Shown one piece after another: positions 7,654-17,170 of a DNA stretch of 64,000 bases (positions within the stretch are counted from its first letter, which is position 1; every line of letters starts with the position of its first letter). The notes beneath the pieces are model-generated. The model made no database searches, was not told where the DNA came from, and saw only the letters and a program-made list of their open reading frames with translations. The position numbers and the translations under genes were made by a program. Source of the stretch: Chitinophaga jiangningensis (GTDB lineage Bacteria; Bacteroidota; Bacteroidia; Chitinophagales; Chitinophagaceae); contig NZ_FRBL01000008.1 of assembly GCF_900142605.1 (NCBI RefSeq), forward strand, positions 62,001 to 126,000. Direction: 5' to 3'.

Positions 7654-10055
7654 TTAACATGAGAACTGGTTTTATAGCAATACTGTTACTGACAATCTTA
7701 GGCATACCGGCAGCATTTGCCCAGTACGCCCTGGAGGGAACAGTGCGCAGCGGCAATGAACCGCTGGAAGGCGCTATAGTGCGGATCATGCCTGGCAATA
7801 TCACACAGGCATCCAACGAAAACGGATTTTTTCGCTTTGCCAAAATAGAGAAAGGAACGTATACACTACTCATCAGCTTTGCAGGTTATAAAACATATGA
7901 GCAGTCCCTCACGGTGCCCTATTCCACCGCTAAACTGGACATCAACCTGGAAAAAAATACGCTGGCGGAAGTAGTAATCACCAACAGCAAAGCGGAAACA
8001 GTTTCCGGCAAGCTCCGCGATGTAGTAGGCACGGCCATCTACGCGGGTAAAAAAACAGAGATCATCCAGCTGAAAAATCTGAATGCCAACCTGGCGGCCA
8101 ACAATACCCGCCAAATTTACGCACGCATACCCGGACTCAATATCTGGGAGTACGACAACGGCGGGCTGCAGCTGGGCATAGGCGGGCGCGGACTCAGTCC
8201 TAACCGCTCCTCTAACTTCAACATCCGCCAGGATGGCTACGATATCAGCGCGGATGCGCTGGGCTATCCGGAAAGCTACTACACGCCTTCCTCCGAAGCA
8301 CTGGACCATATAGAAATTATCCGAGGCGCTGCCAGTTTGCAATACGGTCCGCAATTCGGCGGCCTGATCAACTTCGTGATGAAGGAGGGCCCGGCAGATA
8401 AGCCTTTTGAGCTGGTTACGCGCCAAACAGGCGGCTCCTTCGGTTTCTTCAATTCATTTAATAGTGTAGGCGGCACCGTAGCCAAGGGTAAACTTAACTA
8501 CTATACGTTTTACCAGTTTAAAAGAAGCGACAGCTGGCGCCCCAACAGTCACTTCGACCAGCATAATGCCTATATACACCTGGCATATCAACTGACGCCC
8601 AGGTTCAGAATTACCGGAGAATACACTTTCATGAACTACCTGGCCCAGCAGCCGGGAGGCTTAACGGATGAGCAATTCAACGAAGACCCTTCCATCTCCG
8701 TAAGGGAAAGAAACTGGTTTAAGGTAAACTGGAACCTGGTTAACCTGAGCCTGGACTATAAATTTTCATCCCGCTCACAGCTGAACTGGCGCAACTTTAC
8801 CTTACAGGGCGGCCGCGAAGCAATCGGTATCCTTTCCTATATCAACCGCCCGGACATCGGTGGGCCGCGGGATTTCATGAAAGACCGCTACAATAACTTC
8901 GGTTCTGAACTGCGCTTCATTCACCGCTATCCGTTGCTGGGCAGCACCAGCAGCACTTTTCTTGTGGGCGGCCGCTACTATAAAGGCCTTACCAACAGGA
9001 GTCAGGGCGATGGCAACGATGGCAGCAAAGCTGATTTCGAGTTCAATACGCCGGAGCCTGACAAATCCAGCTACCGCTTTCCGGGAGTGAATGTGGCGGC
9101 CTTTGTGGAAAATATTTTCCAGCTCAACAGCCACTGGAGCGTAACGCCGGGAATCCGCTTCGAGCATATCAATACCAGGGCCGACGGGTACTACTATAAA
9201 CAAAACATATTTATCGATAACGAAAAGATTGAAGAACAAAAAGAAAATCCACGTTCTTTTACCCTCCTGGGCATCGGGACTTCCTGGAAATTCGATAACG
9301 GTACGGAGCTGTACGGTAACATCTCCCAAAACTACCGGTCCATCAACTTCAATGATATCCGGGTGGTGAACAACAATGCCCGCGTAGATCCCAACCTCCA
9401 TGACGAAACTGGTTACAATATCGACCTGGGCTACCGTGGGTCATTTAAAGGTTGGTTGTATGTAGATGTCAGTGCTTTTTATCTGAAGTACAACGACAGG
9501 ATCGGATCTATCTTCACGAAAGACTCCAATTTCATGACCTACCGGTTACGCACCAACGTAGCTGATAGTCGCAACCTCGGACTGGAAATGCTGGTGGAAG
9601 GAGATGTGCTGAAAGCCGTTACACAGGCGCGATCTAAATATAAACTCAACGTATATACGAACCTGTCGCTGATCGACGCCCGCTATATTGCCACTAAAAA
9701 CACTGCCTTTGCCGACAAGCTGGTGGAAAACGTGCCACCTGTGTTGTTCCGCACCGGTGTTAGTTTTGGCAATCCTCGGTTTAATGTAAGCTGGCAATAT
9801 TCTTACCAGGGAAAACAATATTCAGATGCTACCAATACGGAGATCACCCCTACCGCTGTAGATGGCGCCATCTATGCATTTCATGTGATGGACCTGAGTG
9901 CAAGCTATAACTGGCGCGGGGTTACACTGTATTCCGGCATTAATAACCTGGCAGATGCGAAGTATTTCACGAGGAGAGCGGATGGTTATCCGGGGCCGGG
10001 TATCCTGCCGGCAGACAAACGCAATTTTTACTTTACTGTTCAATACAAACTTTAG
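7650..10055 (+). CDS. TonB-dependent outer-membrane receptor, FecA-like
   Basis: The 801-residue product has a signal peptide ending near AFAQ, a CarboxypepD_reg-like beta-sandwich (about 25-100), a plug domain (about 115-240, with the IEIIRGAASLQYGPQFGG motif), and a 22-strand type barrel ending in aromatic residues (NFYFTVQYKL). It most resembles ferric-siderophore/ferric-citrate receptors (FecA-like), and the imelysin neighbours support a metal-chelate ligand. The exact substrate is not visible. The start at 7650 overlaps the HTTM stop; an ATG at 7659 is an alternative with the same signal peptide. A terminator follows the gene. Confidence 0.9.
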   Translation: MINMRTGFIAILLLTILGIPAAFAQYALEGTVRSGNEPLEGAIVRIMPGNITQASNENGFFRFAKIEKGTYTLLISFAGYKTYEQSLTVPYSTAKLDINLEKNTLAEVVITNSKAETVSGKLRDVVGTAIYAGKKTEIIQLKNLNANLAANNTRQIYARIPGLNIWEYDNGGLQLGIGGRGLSPNRSSNFNIRQDGYDISADALGYPESYYTPSSEALDHIEIIRGAASLQYGPQFGGLINFVMKEGPADKPFELVTRQTGGSFGFFNSFNSVGGTVAKGKLNYYTFYQFKRSDSWRPNSHFDQHNAYIHLAYQLTPRFRITGEYTFMNYLAQQPGGLTDEQFNEDPSISVRERNWFKVNWNLVNLSLDYKFSSRSQLNWRNFTLQGGREAIGILSYINRPDIGGPRDFMKDRYNNFGSELRFIHRYPLLGSTSSTFLVGGRYYKGLTNRSQGDGNDGSKADFEFNTPEPDKSSYRFPGVNVAAFVENIFQLNSHWSVTPGIRFEHINTRADGYYYKQNIFIDNEKIEEQKENPRSFTLLGIGTSWKFDNGTELYGNISQNYRSINFNDIRVVNNNARVDPNLHDETGYNIDLGYRGSFKGWLYVDVSAFYLKYNDRIGSIFTKDSNFMTYRLRTNVADSRNLGLEMLVEGDVLKAVTQARSKYKLNVYTNLSLIDARYIATKNTAFADKLVENVPPVLFRTGVSFGNPRFNVSWQYSYQGKQYSDATNTEITPTAVDGAIYAFHVMDLSASYNWRGVTLYSGINNLADAKYFTRRADGYPGPGILPADKRNFYFTVQYKL

Positions 10056-10090
10056 TGTGTAATTGTTTGTAGCCCCAAAGTGTGTGATGC

Positions 10091-10130
10091 AGAGGGTGTC
10101 TCAAATTACATTTGAGATACCCTCTTTTTT
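10091..10130. terminator. Intrinsic terminator between convergent genes
   Basis: A 16-base-pair stem with one mismatch (arm AGAGGGTGTCTCAAAT at 10091-10106) with a 4-base loop is followed by a run of six T at 10125-10130. It ends the imelysin/TonB operon and may also serve the opposite-strand gene that ends at 10169. Confidence 0.8.
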
Positions 10131-10168
10131 AATAGGAATTCAAAGACTCGTCTGGAGCTTCAGTACCG

Positions 10169-11341
10169 TCAGGCAACTGCCTGAGAACTCGGGATGGCAG
10201 TCACCTGACCATTGTCGGCTGCAGGGTTTTGCGTGCCATAATGATGCCAGGTTCCTGATGAATCCTGCCAGGAGTAATTGATATTGGCAAGACTGGTGGC
10301 GAAGGTGATAACGTCGGTCCAATTAGCTTCCGCCGCTTGAAAATCGGAGAGTGCCTGTTTAAACTGCTCGCTGGTGATATCATTATTCACATCATCTAAT
10401 TCGGCAGCTACTGCGCCGATAGCCGCATCCAGCTGCGACCACATACCCGAAATTGTGGAAAGTGCCTGCACTGCCTGAACGCTCGCAGCCTGCAGGGCAT
10501 TGATCTGTCCGCTGACACCCTGTAGCTGTATGATATCCTGGTTAATTCCGCTTACCTGACCCTGGAGGGAATTAATAGAGTTCTGCAGATCCTGTACCTC
10601 TTTGGAAAATACAACCGTTCCAGCAATTGAGGCGCCCAGGCCGGCAATTCCAAAGATGATAATACCTACGCCGATTCCCTGTGCGCCTGGAACCATACAA
10701 ACCACCAGACCGATAAGACCAACAAAAATGGACGCAGCCAATCCGATTTCGGATACGGTCAGGAGCTGTTGTGCGTTGGCAACATCATTGTTCAAACGAA
10801 TAATCTGGCTATTAAGGCTTTGAATCGTTGTTTTATCGGCACCAGCCATGCTTAAAGCCTGCTGCGCCAGTTGTTGAAGTGTCTGCCCGGCAGTTTGCGT
10901 ATCGGTAGTGAATGCTGTGAGATTTGATTGTATATCTGTCACAAAGTTTAATTCAGCCTGAATCGTTTGCTGCATGTTAGTCAAGGTGGCTACTAGTCCA
11001 TTCCTGGCGGCTACATTTCCAGGGTCATTGATGAGAATGTTCAGATAACCGGTAACTAAAGTTTCCTCCAAATTAAACAAGCTTCCCGCATAATTGATAA
11101 TATGGGCAGGCAAGGTAGTTATGGATGGAAAAATGGTTTCCGACCAATTGATGGCGGAAGATTTCACCGGATTAAATGCTGAAATGAAATCCGCATAATT
11201 CGTCGGTGGCGCATTCAACGTCGGCAACTGCTGGTTTTCAACGGCATAGGTATAGCTGTTTACAACTATCAATGCATTTGCATAATCAGTGAGTTGCTGC
11301 GGAGTTGGTTGCAAAGCAACCAGGCGTGCTGAATTTTTCAT
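10169..11341 (-). CDS. Candidate ClyA/HBL-like alpha-helical pore-forming protein
   Basis: The 390-residue product is almost wholly alpha-helical. Long amphipathic coiled-coil-prone helices at about 120-195 and 247-320 flank a strongly hydrophobic hairpin at about 198-244 with glycine/proline turns (MVPGAQGIG). That layout, one hydrophobic head inserted between long helices, is characteristic of the ClyA superfamily (HBL/NHE enterotoxins, Cry6, XaxA-type proteins). There is no signal peptide or lipobox, as in several ClyA-type toxins released by other means. The C-terminal 40 residues are polar and rich in Trp/His (SSGTWHHYG). It stands alone, downstream of a receptor gene on the same strand. 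A role as a toxin is inference; a structural or phage-tail-like coiled-coil protein is the alternative. Confidence 0.55.
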   Translation of the reverse strand: MKNSARLVALQPTPQQLTDYANALIVVNSYTYAVENQQLPTLNAPPTNYADFISAFNPVKSSAINWSETIFPSITTLPAHIINYAGSLFNLEETLVTGYLNILINDPGNVAARNGLVATLTNMQQTIQAELNFVTDIQSNLTAFTTDTQTAGQTLQQLAQQALSMAGADKTTIQSLNSQIIRLNNDVANAQQLLTVSEIGLAASIFVGLIGLVVCMVPGAQGIGVGIIIFGIAGLGASIAGTVVFSKEVQDLQNSINSLQGQVSGINQDIIQLQGVSGQINALQAASVQAVQALSTISGMWSQLDAAIGAVAAELDDVNNDITSEQFKQALSDFQAAEANWTDVITFATSLANINYSWQDSSGTWHHYGTQNPAADNGQVTAIPSSQAVA

Positions 11342-11493
11342 TTTAATTCAATTTGGGTGAATGAAAGGATTTCACACAAATTCCGAATTAAGTCTGCTCA
11401 AGAACAGGCCGAAAAAGGCTTTTCAGCAAAGTGGTTTTTCACCTGGGGCGGGCGACACCGCAATGGTAACCTGACCAACATCCATAAGTTTAT

Positions 11494-13896
11494 TTAAAAT
11501 TTATAGCTGTACCCTACTCTGAATACCTGTGTTTCATAATAATCATTACTTACATAGCGAAAACCATTGCCGGTTACTTCTTTCTTGGAGCGGAGGGTAT
11601 TAGCGAGGTCCGTTACGTTGGCAAAAACTTCTCCCCTTCCTTGCTGAATTCCTTTTTTAAGACCTGCATCAATTGAGAAGCGGGAAAAAGTTTTGCCCTG
11701 CGGAATCAGGTCAGGCGCCTGGTAAATGGCGGTGAGCTGACCTTCCAGGCTATGCGCGAAATGAAAAGCCCCGTTCACTTTCAGGTTGCCTGAAAAAATA
11801 GATTCCCTGGCTGCGCTGAAAGTATTTTCTACAGGGTACAGGTTCACTACCGTAAACGCATTCACGATATGCTGATAACCGTTGAGGTTCACACCCAGTG
11901 TAGCCCATGGCGTTAGTTTGTGCGACAACAGCATTTCCACGCCGGTACTGTAGCTTTTGCCGGCATTCTGAAAAATGTTGTAGATCAGCGTGCTGCCGGG
12001 CACAGTGCTGGCTATACGGGTAATGGTGGCATCCATGCGTTTATGGTACAGGGAAGAAGTGAGAAATCCGCTGTTCCAGTCAGTTTTATAGGCCAGCTCG
12101 AAAGTATTGGTATACTGCGGGCGCAGGCCAGGGTTGCCGACTTTAATAATTTCTGCATCATCATATTTCGGGAAGATGCGGATGTCGCCTTCGTTGGGGC
12201 GGTCGACCCGGCGGTTGTAGAACAGGGAGAATTTATTATAATCGTTGACCTTATAGGCCAGTCGCAGATTCGGGAATGGCTGCGTGTATTCGTAGCCGTT
12301 ACTCCTGTACGTAGGATGGTTAGGATTCACCTGGTAATCAATTTTCACATATTCTACCCGCAGGCCTGCTTCTACTTCCAGGTGTTCTTTTTCCAGGATA
12401 TAGTTACCGTATATGGCTGGAATGATTTCGTGGTAATCGGCCCATCCGCCGGCGTTTACGTCCAGCGGCGAATTTTCGCCCGGCTTAAACTGCATATTCA
12501 CTGGGATGGTGCGATTGCGGAATTTCACACCAGTTTCAAAACGGCCATAGTGCAATGGCTGGATGTAGTCGAGGTTAAAATCCGCCACGTGCTCATCGGA
12601 AAGGAGTTTGAAGGAGTCCAGACCAATATAGGCGGGCATAAAGTTGGTGAAGAAATACTTTTCATCTTCCCTATGGAAAGTATAGTTGAAAGCAGCATTC
12701 AGCACGCGGCCCGGCTCTGCAAAGCGGTGCTGCCAGGAGGCGGAGGCGGTGAAGGTAGTCTTCATTTCATCTTCCAGGAACTGCCATAGGCGTTGGCGTT
12801 GGGAGAGGTCTTTATTAAAAAACGGTTCATCGCCCCGGTCAAGGATGTGTTCACGGCTGAATAATCCTGATACTGAGAAATTATCCTTGCTGCTGAGGTT
12901 CCAGTCTGCACCGGCTTTCAGCGTACCTACGTTGGTAGTGCGGTTACGTTTGGTTTGTTGCTTCACTACCGTGCCATCCTCATAAAACCTGTCTGCAAAC
13001 TCATTCTTATTCAGGGTTTGGTTATACAGGTAATCACCTTGCAGGAAGAAATTCACTTTCCCTTTGAGGTAATTGAGGCCGAGCGAAGGGTTTAGCTTCG
13101 GCGTGCGCTGGTATTGGGGGCGGATGCCGGGATAGTTATGCTGTTTGATCCAGAGGGCACCGAGGCCGGTGGTGAGGCCCGCTTTGCCATTGAAGCCTTC
13201 TTTCTTTTCTTTTTTATAGATGATGTTGACGATACCGGCGTTGCCGTTGGCATCGTATCGGGCAGAAGGGTTATTGATAATTTCGATTCGGTCGATAGCG
13301 GAGGCGGGGATGTTATCCAGGCTGCTTTGTGCGCCGAAGCCGGTGAGTGCCGTCTGCTGGCCATCGATCAGCACCATTACCTGCTCGCTGCCGCGGATTT
13401 GCAGCTTACCGTCGGAGGTAACCGTCACACCAGGCAGGTTTTTCATGGCTGCCAGCACGGAGCCGCCGGTCTGACTAACGTTATCGGCTATACTAAAAGT
13501 TTTCTTATCCATTTTGGGAGACACTACCGCTTCTTTCCCGGCAACCGTAATTTCATGCAAGGTTTTCGCGGCACTCGTTAGTTCTATGGCTCCGACGTCC
13601 AGGAAATTATTGAGCTCCCCCACCCTTACCGGCAGGTAGCGGGGCTGGTAGCCTATGTAAGTAGCCAGCAGCAGGTAGCTGCCTTGTTTGATGTTGTGGA
13701 GTTGGAATCGCCCTTGTTCTTCCGTGATAGTACCCTTAATGGGAGTGGTATCGTTAACGGTGCGGAGTGAGATATTTACAAAGGGCATGGGTGCCCTGGT
13801 GGCTGCATCTTTGATTATGCCGGATACTGTTACCTGCTGCGCCGTGGCGGTGATGGCACCGGTGAGCAGTAACAGGAAAAGGAAAATTCGTTGCAT
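11494..13896 (-). CDS. TonB-dependent receptor-like outer-membrane beta-barrel protein
   Basis: The 800-residue product has a signal peptide (MQRIFLFLLLLTG to AQQ), a CarboxypepD_reg-like domain (about 20-105), a plug domain (SVLAAMKNLPGVTV and IEIINNPSARYDANGNAGIVNI) and a long barrel ending in VGYSYKF. It fits the outer membrane beta-barrel family (OMP_b-brl_3 type), whose substrates are mostly unknown. An ATG at 13929 is in frame, but the ATG at 13896 has a better ribosome-binding site (AGGAAAG) and starts directly at the signal peptide. The gene lies 58 bases downstream of a response regulator gene on the same strand, so it may be its partner or target. Confidence 0.85.
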   Translation of the reverse strand: MQRIFLFLLLLTGAITATAQQVTVSGIIKDAATRAPMPFVNISLRTVNDTTPIKGTITEEQGRFQLHNIKQGSYLLLATYIGYQPRYLPVRVGELNNFLDVGAIELTSAAKTLHEITVAGKEAVVSPKMDKKTFSIADNVSQTGGSVLAAMKNLPGVTVTSDGKLQIRGSEQVMVLIDGQQTALTGFGAQSSLDNIPASAIDRIEIINNPSARYDANGNAGIVNIIYKKEKKEGFNGKAGLTTGLGALWIKQHNYPGIRPQYQRTPKLNPSLGLNYLKGKVNFFLQGDYLYNQTLNKNEFADRFYEDGTVVKQQTKRNRTTNVGTLKAGADWNLSSKDNFSVSGLFSREHILDRGDEPFFNKDLSQRQRLWQFLEDEMKTTFTASASWQHRFAEPGRVLNAAFNYTFHREDEKYFFTNFMPAYIGLDSFKLLSDEHVADFNLDYIQPLHYGRFETGVKFRNRTIPVNMQFKPGENSPLDVNAGGWADYHEIIPAIYGNYILEKEHLEVEAGLRVEYVKIDYQVNPNHPTYRSNGYEYTQPFPNLRLAYKVNDYNKFSLFYNRRVDRPNEGDIRIFPKYDDAEIIKVGNPGLRPQYTNTFELAYKTDWNSGFLTSSLYHKRMDATITRIASTVPGSTLIYNIFQNAGKSYSTGVEMLLSHKLTPWATLGVNLNGYQHIVNAFTVVNLYPVENTFSAARESIFSGNLKVNGAFHFAHSLEGQLTAIYQAPDLIPQGKTFSRFSIDAGLKKGIQQGRGEVFANVTDLANTLRSKKEVTGNGFRYVSNDYYETQVFRVGYSYKF

Positions 13897-13954
13897 CAAT
13901 TGATTCTTTCCTGCATAGGTACCATGCAAATCAGTCGAAATTCTTAAGCGGGCC

Positions 13955-14629
13955 TTACATTTCCCATTTATAACCGGTGCCGTACATGGTTTTGAGATAG
14001 TTATCGCAGCCTGCCTCTGTGAGCTTACGTTTCAGGTTTTTGATATGTACGTAGATGTAATTGAAATTATCCAGCGCGTCCGCCATATCTCCCGATAAAT
14101 GTTCGGCCAGCGCATTTTTGGAGATAACTTTATTTTTATTGCTGATGAAATATAGCAGCAGGTCGTATTCCCTGCGGGTGAGTGGAACCAGCTGATCGGC
14201 AACGGTAACCGACTTCCCTTGCAGGTTGATGCGTACGTCATCGAAATGAATAACATCATCATTGCCGAAATTTCGGCGGCGGATAAGGGAGTAAATCCTG
14301 GCGGCCAGCTCGGAGAGGTGGAATGGCTTGGCCAGATAGTCATCAGCACCGAGGCGCAGGCCGGTGATCTTGTCATCTACGGAATCCCGGGCAGAGATGA
14401 TGATAACCCCACTTTGCTTATTCTGGGCTTTGATTTCTTCCAGTACTTTGAGTCCGTCTCCACCGGCCAGCATGAGGTCCAGCAGGATACAGTCATATTC
14501 GTAAAGATCCACTTTTTCGTAGGCCTCCTCCATGTTCACTGCAAATTCGCAGAGGTATTGCTCATCTGTGAGGTAAGTGCTGATGCTCTGCGCCAGTGAC
14601 CGCTCATCTTCAATTATTAAAATCTTCAT
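13955..14629 (-). CDS. OmpR/PhoB-type response regulator without adjacent kinase
   Basis: This 224-residue regulator has a receiver domain with E7, D8, phosphoacceptor D51 (YDCILLDLML) and the LAKPF lysine, and a winged-helix output domain ending in YGTGYKWEM. It is plainly paralogous to the regulator at 1951-2625, which shares the same start (MKILIIEDE), length and C-terminal motif. Unlike that copy it has no kinase gene beside it. An upstream ATG at 14635 adds only two residues. It may be phosphorylated by the kinase at 2622-3665 or by one outside the window, and may regulate the outer-membrane protein gene downstream. Confidence 0.92.
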   Translation of the reverse strand: MKILIIEDERSLAQSISTYLTDEQYLCEFAVNMEEAYEKVDLYEYDCILLDLMLAGGDGLKVLEEIKAQNKQSGVIIISARDSVDDKITGLRLGADDYLAKPFHLSELAARIYSLIRRRNFGNDDVIHFDDVRINLQGKSVTVADQLVPLTRREYDLLLYFISNKNKVISKNALAEHLSGDMADALDNFNYIYVHIKNLKRKLTEAGCDNYLKTMYGTGYKWEM

Positions 14630-14956
14630 ATACAACCGGCTAAAAGGCTAAGGTAGTAAGTCATTCTGAATAAAATCTGTACCTGAAAAGGGCGGATGGG
14701 GGAACTTTTAACATTTCTTTTATAGAGAAAATAGGGGTATCCGTCGATTGGCGTGTCGTATAGGGTATATGCCTGAAAGCAGGGCCCAATCCTGTACCGA
14801 CGGCTATTTAACATTTAAATGGAAAGATATGATGCTACGCAAACGCCGACGGCATAACACTTTCGTTATGCTTAAAGATTATGAAAAGTGCCATGATACC
14901 CATATATTTACTACTTCTGCTTCCTTACCGGAGCAGTTTACTAAACCTTTGCTAAC
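14630..14956. other. Intergenic region between divergent genes
   Basis: No convincing gene was found here. It must hold promoters for the response regulator (minus) and the acyltransferase (plus). The only clear structure is a 7-base-pair hairpin, GCATAAC (14852-14858) with GTTATGC (14865-14871). Short open frames across this stretch lack ribosome-binding sites and protein-like composition. Confidence 0.5.
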
Positions 14957-15838
14957 TTGTCAACTGTTATTTATTATTGTCTGCAACCTGTAATTTACGG
15001 GCTTGCCTTATTGCCTTTCCGTCTGTTATACTTGTTATCTGATGTGATGTTTCTGCTGTTGTACTACGTTCTTTCTTACCGGAAAAAGGTGGTAATGACT
15101 AACCTGCGGGCATCTTTTCCTGACAAATCTGAAGCGGAACTACAAAGAATCGGTAAAGATTTTTATCGCTACCTCTGTGATATGTTCCTGGAAACATTTA
15201 AGACGCTTACTATCAGCAGAGAAGAGATGGTAAAGCGTTGCAGTTTTACGCCCGAAACGGTAGAACTGTTTAACAAGCTGGCGGCCAACAACAAAAGCGC
15301 AGTGCTGGTGATGGGCCACAAGGGCAACTGGGAATGGGCCGGCAATACATTCAGTATTTTATGTAAGCAACAATTATATGTTATTTACCATCCATTGGGC
15401 AATAAGCGCTTCAACGACCTGATGATCCACATGCGTACCCGTTTTGGCACCAGGCTGATTGCCATGCAGGATACTTTCCGCGAAATGGTAAAAAACAGGC
15501 ATGAAGTAAATGCGACGGCATTTATTGCGGATCAGTCGCCACAGCCTTCTACGGCACAATGGGTACCATTTTTGCACCAGGACACACCTGTATTCAAAGG
15601 CACCGAAAAGATTGCACAAAAAATGAATTCGCCGGTAGTGTATGTATCGGTGAACAGGGTAAAAAGAGGATATTATACTGTAGTGGCAACGATGTTGGTA
15701 GAAGACCCTTCTGCGGCAGCAGAGGGTGATATCACGGTATTGCACACACGAAAACTGGAAAAAGACATTATCGAAGAGCCTGCAACCTGGCTGTGGTCGC
15801 ACCGACGCTGGAAGCACAAAAGACCACAGGCAGCTTAA
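14957..15838 (+). CDS. LpxL/HtrB-like lysophospholipid (lipid A) acyltransferase
   Basis: The 293-residue product has an N-terminal membrane anchor and the acyltransferase HX4E motif at H121-E126 (GHKGNWEW). It also has the downstream ADQSP motif and a VFKGTEKIAQK segment, as in LpxL-type enzymes that add a secondary acyl chain to lipid A at the inner membrane. The C-terminus WLWSHRRWKHKRP is also typical. The start is unusual: an in-frame TAA at 14942-14944 leaves only TTG at 14957 as a start that keeps the PFRLLYLLSD membrane segment; the next ATG would begin at residue 31 and delete it. A fatty acid desaturase gene follows 57 bases later. Confidence 0.87.
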   Translation: MSTVIYYCLQPVIYGLALLPFRLLYLLSDVMFLLLYYVLSYRKKVVMTNLRASFPDKSEAELQRIGKDFYRYLCDMFLETFKTLTISREEMVKRCSFTPETVELFNKLAANNKSAVLVMGHKGNWEWAGNTFSILCKQQLYVIYHPLGNKRFNDLMIHMRTRFGTRLIAMQDTFREMVKNRHEVNATAFIADQSPQPSTAQWVPFLHQDTPVFKGTEKIAQKMNSPVVYVSVNRVKRGYYTVVATMLVEDPSAAAEGDITVLHTRKLEKDIIEEPATWLWSHRRWKHKRPQAA

Positions 15839-15895
15839 CACTGATTCAACTGACGCAGCAGTACTGCGTAACCACATCATACAAACCAAAGACCT

Positions 15896-16882
15896 ATGCG
15901 CGAAGGAAAAGACCTTATCCTGGCAACGAAACCTTTTGCCAGTGAAGTAAGGTCCAGCAGTTGGTTCCACTTATGGACCACGCTGGCATTACTGGCGGGT
16001 GCACTTACCTGTACCCTTTTACTGCCTTATTTTGTTCTCCGGTTAGCTGCCAGCATCCTGGCCGGACTACTCATTGTACGGATGTTTGTGATTTATCATG
16101 ATCACCAGCATCACACCATCCTGCAACATTCTCCTATTGCCAATGCGGTGATGACTGTATTTGGGCTTTACATCCTCGCACCGGCGAGCATTTGGAAACG
16201 TTCACACGATTACCACCATAAAAATAATTCCAAGCTTTTCAGCGCCAGCATTGGCTCCTATCCCATTGCCACGCGCCATAAGTTCGAGCAGATGAATGTC
16301 AGGGAAAAAAGGGCGTACCTCTTCACCCGGCATCCATTAACGATTTTGTCAGGTTACCTGTCCATGTTCCTGATTGGCATGTGTGTGCAGTCGTTCCTGA
16401 GCAGCCCGCGCAAGCATATGGACAGTCTGCTTGCCATCATCTTACATGTGAGTGGTAGTGTAGCCATTTTCTACTTCCTGGGCTGGGAAGCCTGGCTACT
16501 GTTCGTATTCCTGCCGTTCTCCATTGCCTGTGGCATTGGCGCTTACCTGTTTTATGCACAGCATAATTTCCCGGGTGTAACCTTCAAGGAAAATGAGGAC
16601 TGGTGCTATCATGATGCTGCGTTGTTATCCAGCAGCTACATGGTGATGTCGCCGCTGATGAACTGGTTTACCGGCAACATCGGCTATCATCATATTCATC
16701 ACCTGAATGCGAAAATTCCATTTTACCGGTTGCCGGAAGTAATGGCAAAGATTCCTGAGTTACAGCGGGCTAAAACCACCAGCTGGCGGTTGAAAGATGT
16801 GATGGCCTGTTGCAGGCTGAAGATCTGGGATTCCAAACTGCAGCGGATGATTTCGTTGCGGGAAGCAGCGATGCGTGCTTAA
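15896..16882 (+). CDS. Membrane fatty acid desaturase
   Basis: This is a 328-residue integral membrane di-iron desaturase. The three histidine clusters are visible: HDHQHH (68-73), HDYHH (104-108) and HHIHH (265-269), with an additional conserved AQHNFPG (H223). Four or more hydrophobic segments surround them. Such enzymes introduce double bonds into acyl chains of lipids and adjust membrane fluidity; the position of the new double bond cannot be read from sequence. The preceding acyltransferase gene makes membrane lipid remodelling the likely shared theme. A strong terminator follows. Confidence 0.92.
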   Translation: MREGKDLILATKPFASEVRSSSWFHLWTTLALLAGALTCTLLLPYFVLRLAASILAGLLIVRMFVIYHDHQHHTILQHSPIANAVMTVFGLYILAPASIWKRSHDYHHKNNSKLFSASIGSYPIATRHKFEQMNVREKRAYLFTRHPLTILSGYLSMFLIGMCVQSFLSSPRKHMDSLLAIILHVSGSVAIFYFLGWEAWLLFVFLPFSIACGIGAYLFYAQHNFPGVTFKENEDWCYHDAALLSSSYMVMSPLMNWFTGNIGYHHIHHLNAKIPFYRLPEVMAKIPELQRAKTTSWRLKDVMACCRLKIWDSKLQRMISLREAAMRA

Positions 16883-16955
16883 CGGATTAAGCTATACGAA
16901 AAGAGGACCATCTTAAGAATCGATTAAACGACTGCCTGGCTCCACCAGGCACCCG

Positions 16956-17003
16956 AATAAAACGAGGCTGTATCATAACGATTTGATACAGCCTCGTTTT
17001 ATT
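16956..17003. terminator. Intrinsic terminator, perfect 20-bp stem
   Basis: AATAAAACGAGGCTGTATCA (16956-16975) pairs perfectly with 16984-17003 around an 8-base loop, and the A/T ends make it work in both directions. A smaller hairpin, GCCTGG/CCAGGC, lies just upstream at 16934-16950. The rest of the gap to 17170 holds no gene. Confidence 0.8.
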
Positions 17004-17170
17004 TATTCTATATAAGGTAGCTAATGCTACCTTAATATCTCTAACGCTTGTTCATTCATTTTTTTTCGAGAGATATAAAACCGGCTTTTATGGAATTGCG
17101 CGGCAGCTGCCAGCGTGCTCCAGGCCGTGGTGGCAGCTTAACACCTGCACTGCCGGGATAAAAAATAATT

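Noticed and set aside
11423..11485. A 20-codon open frame (MDVGQVTIAVSPAPG...) on the minus strand between the barrel protein and the pore-former gene.
   Set aside because: Too short and without supporting context; it could be a gene remnant but cannot be told from chance.
14626..14814. Small minus-strand frame upstream of the orphan response regulator.
   Set aside because: No ribosome-binding site and no protein-like composition; it covers the expected promoter region.
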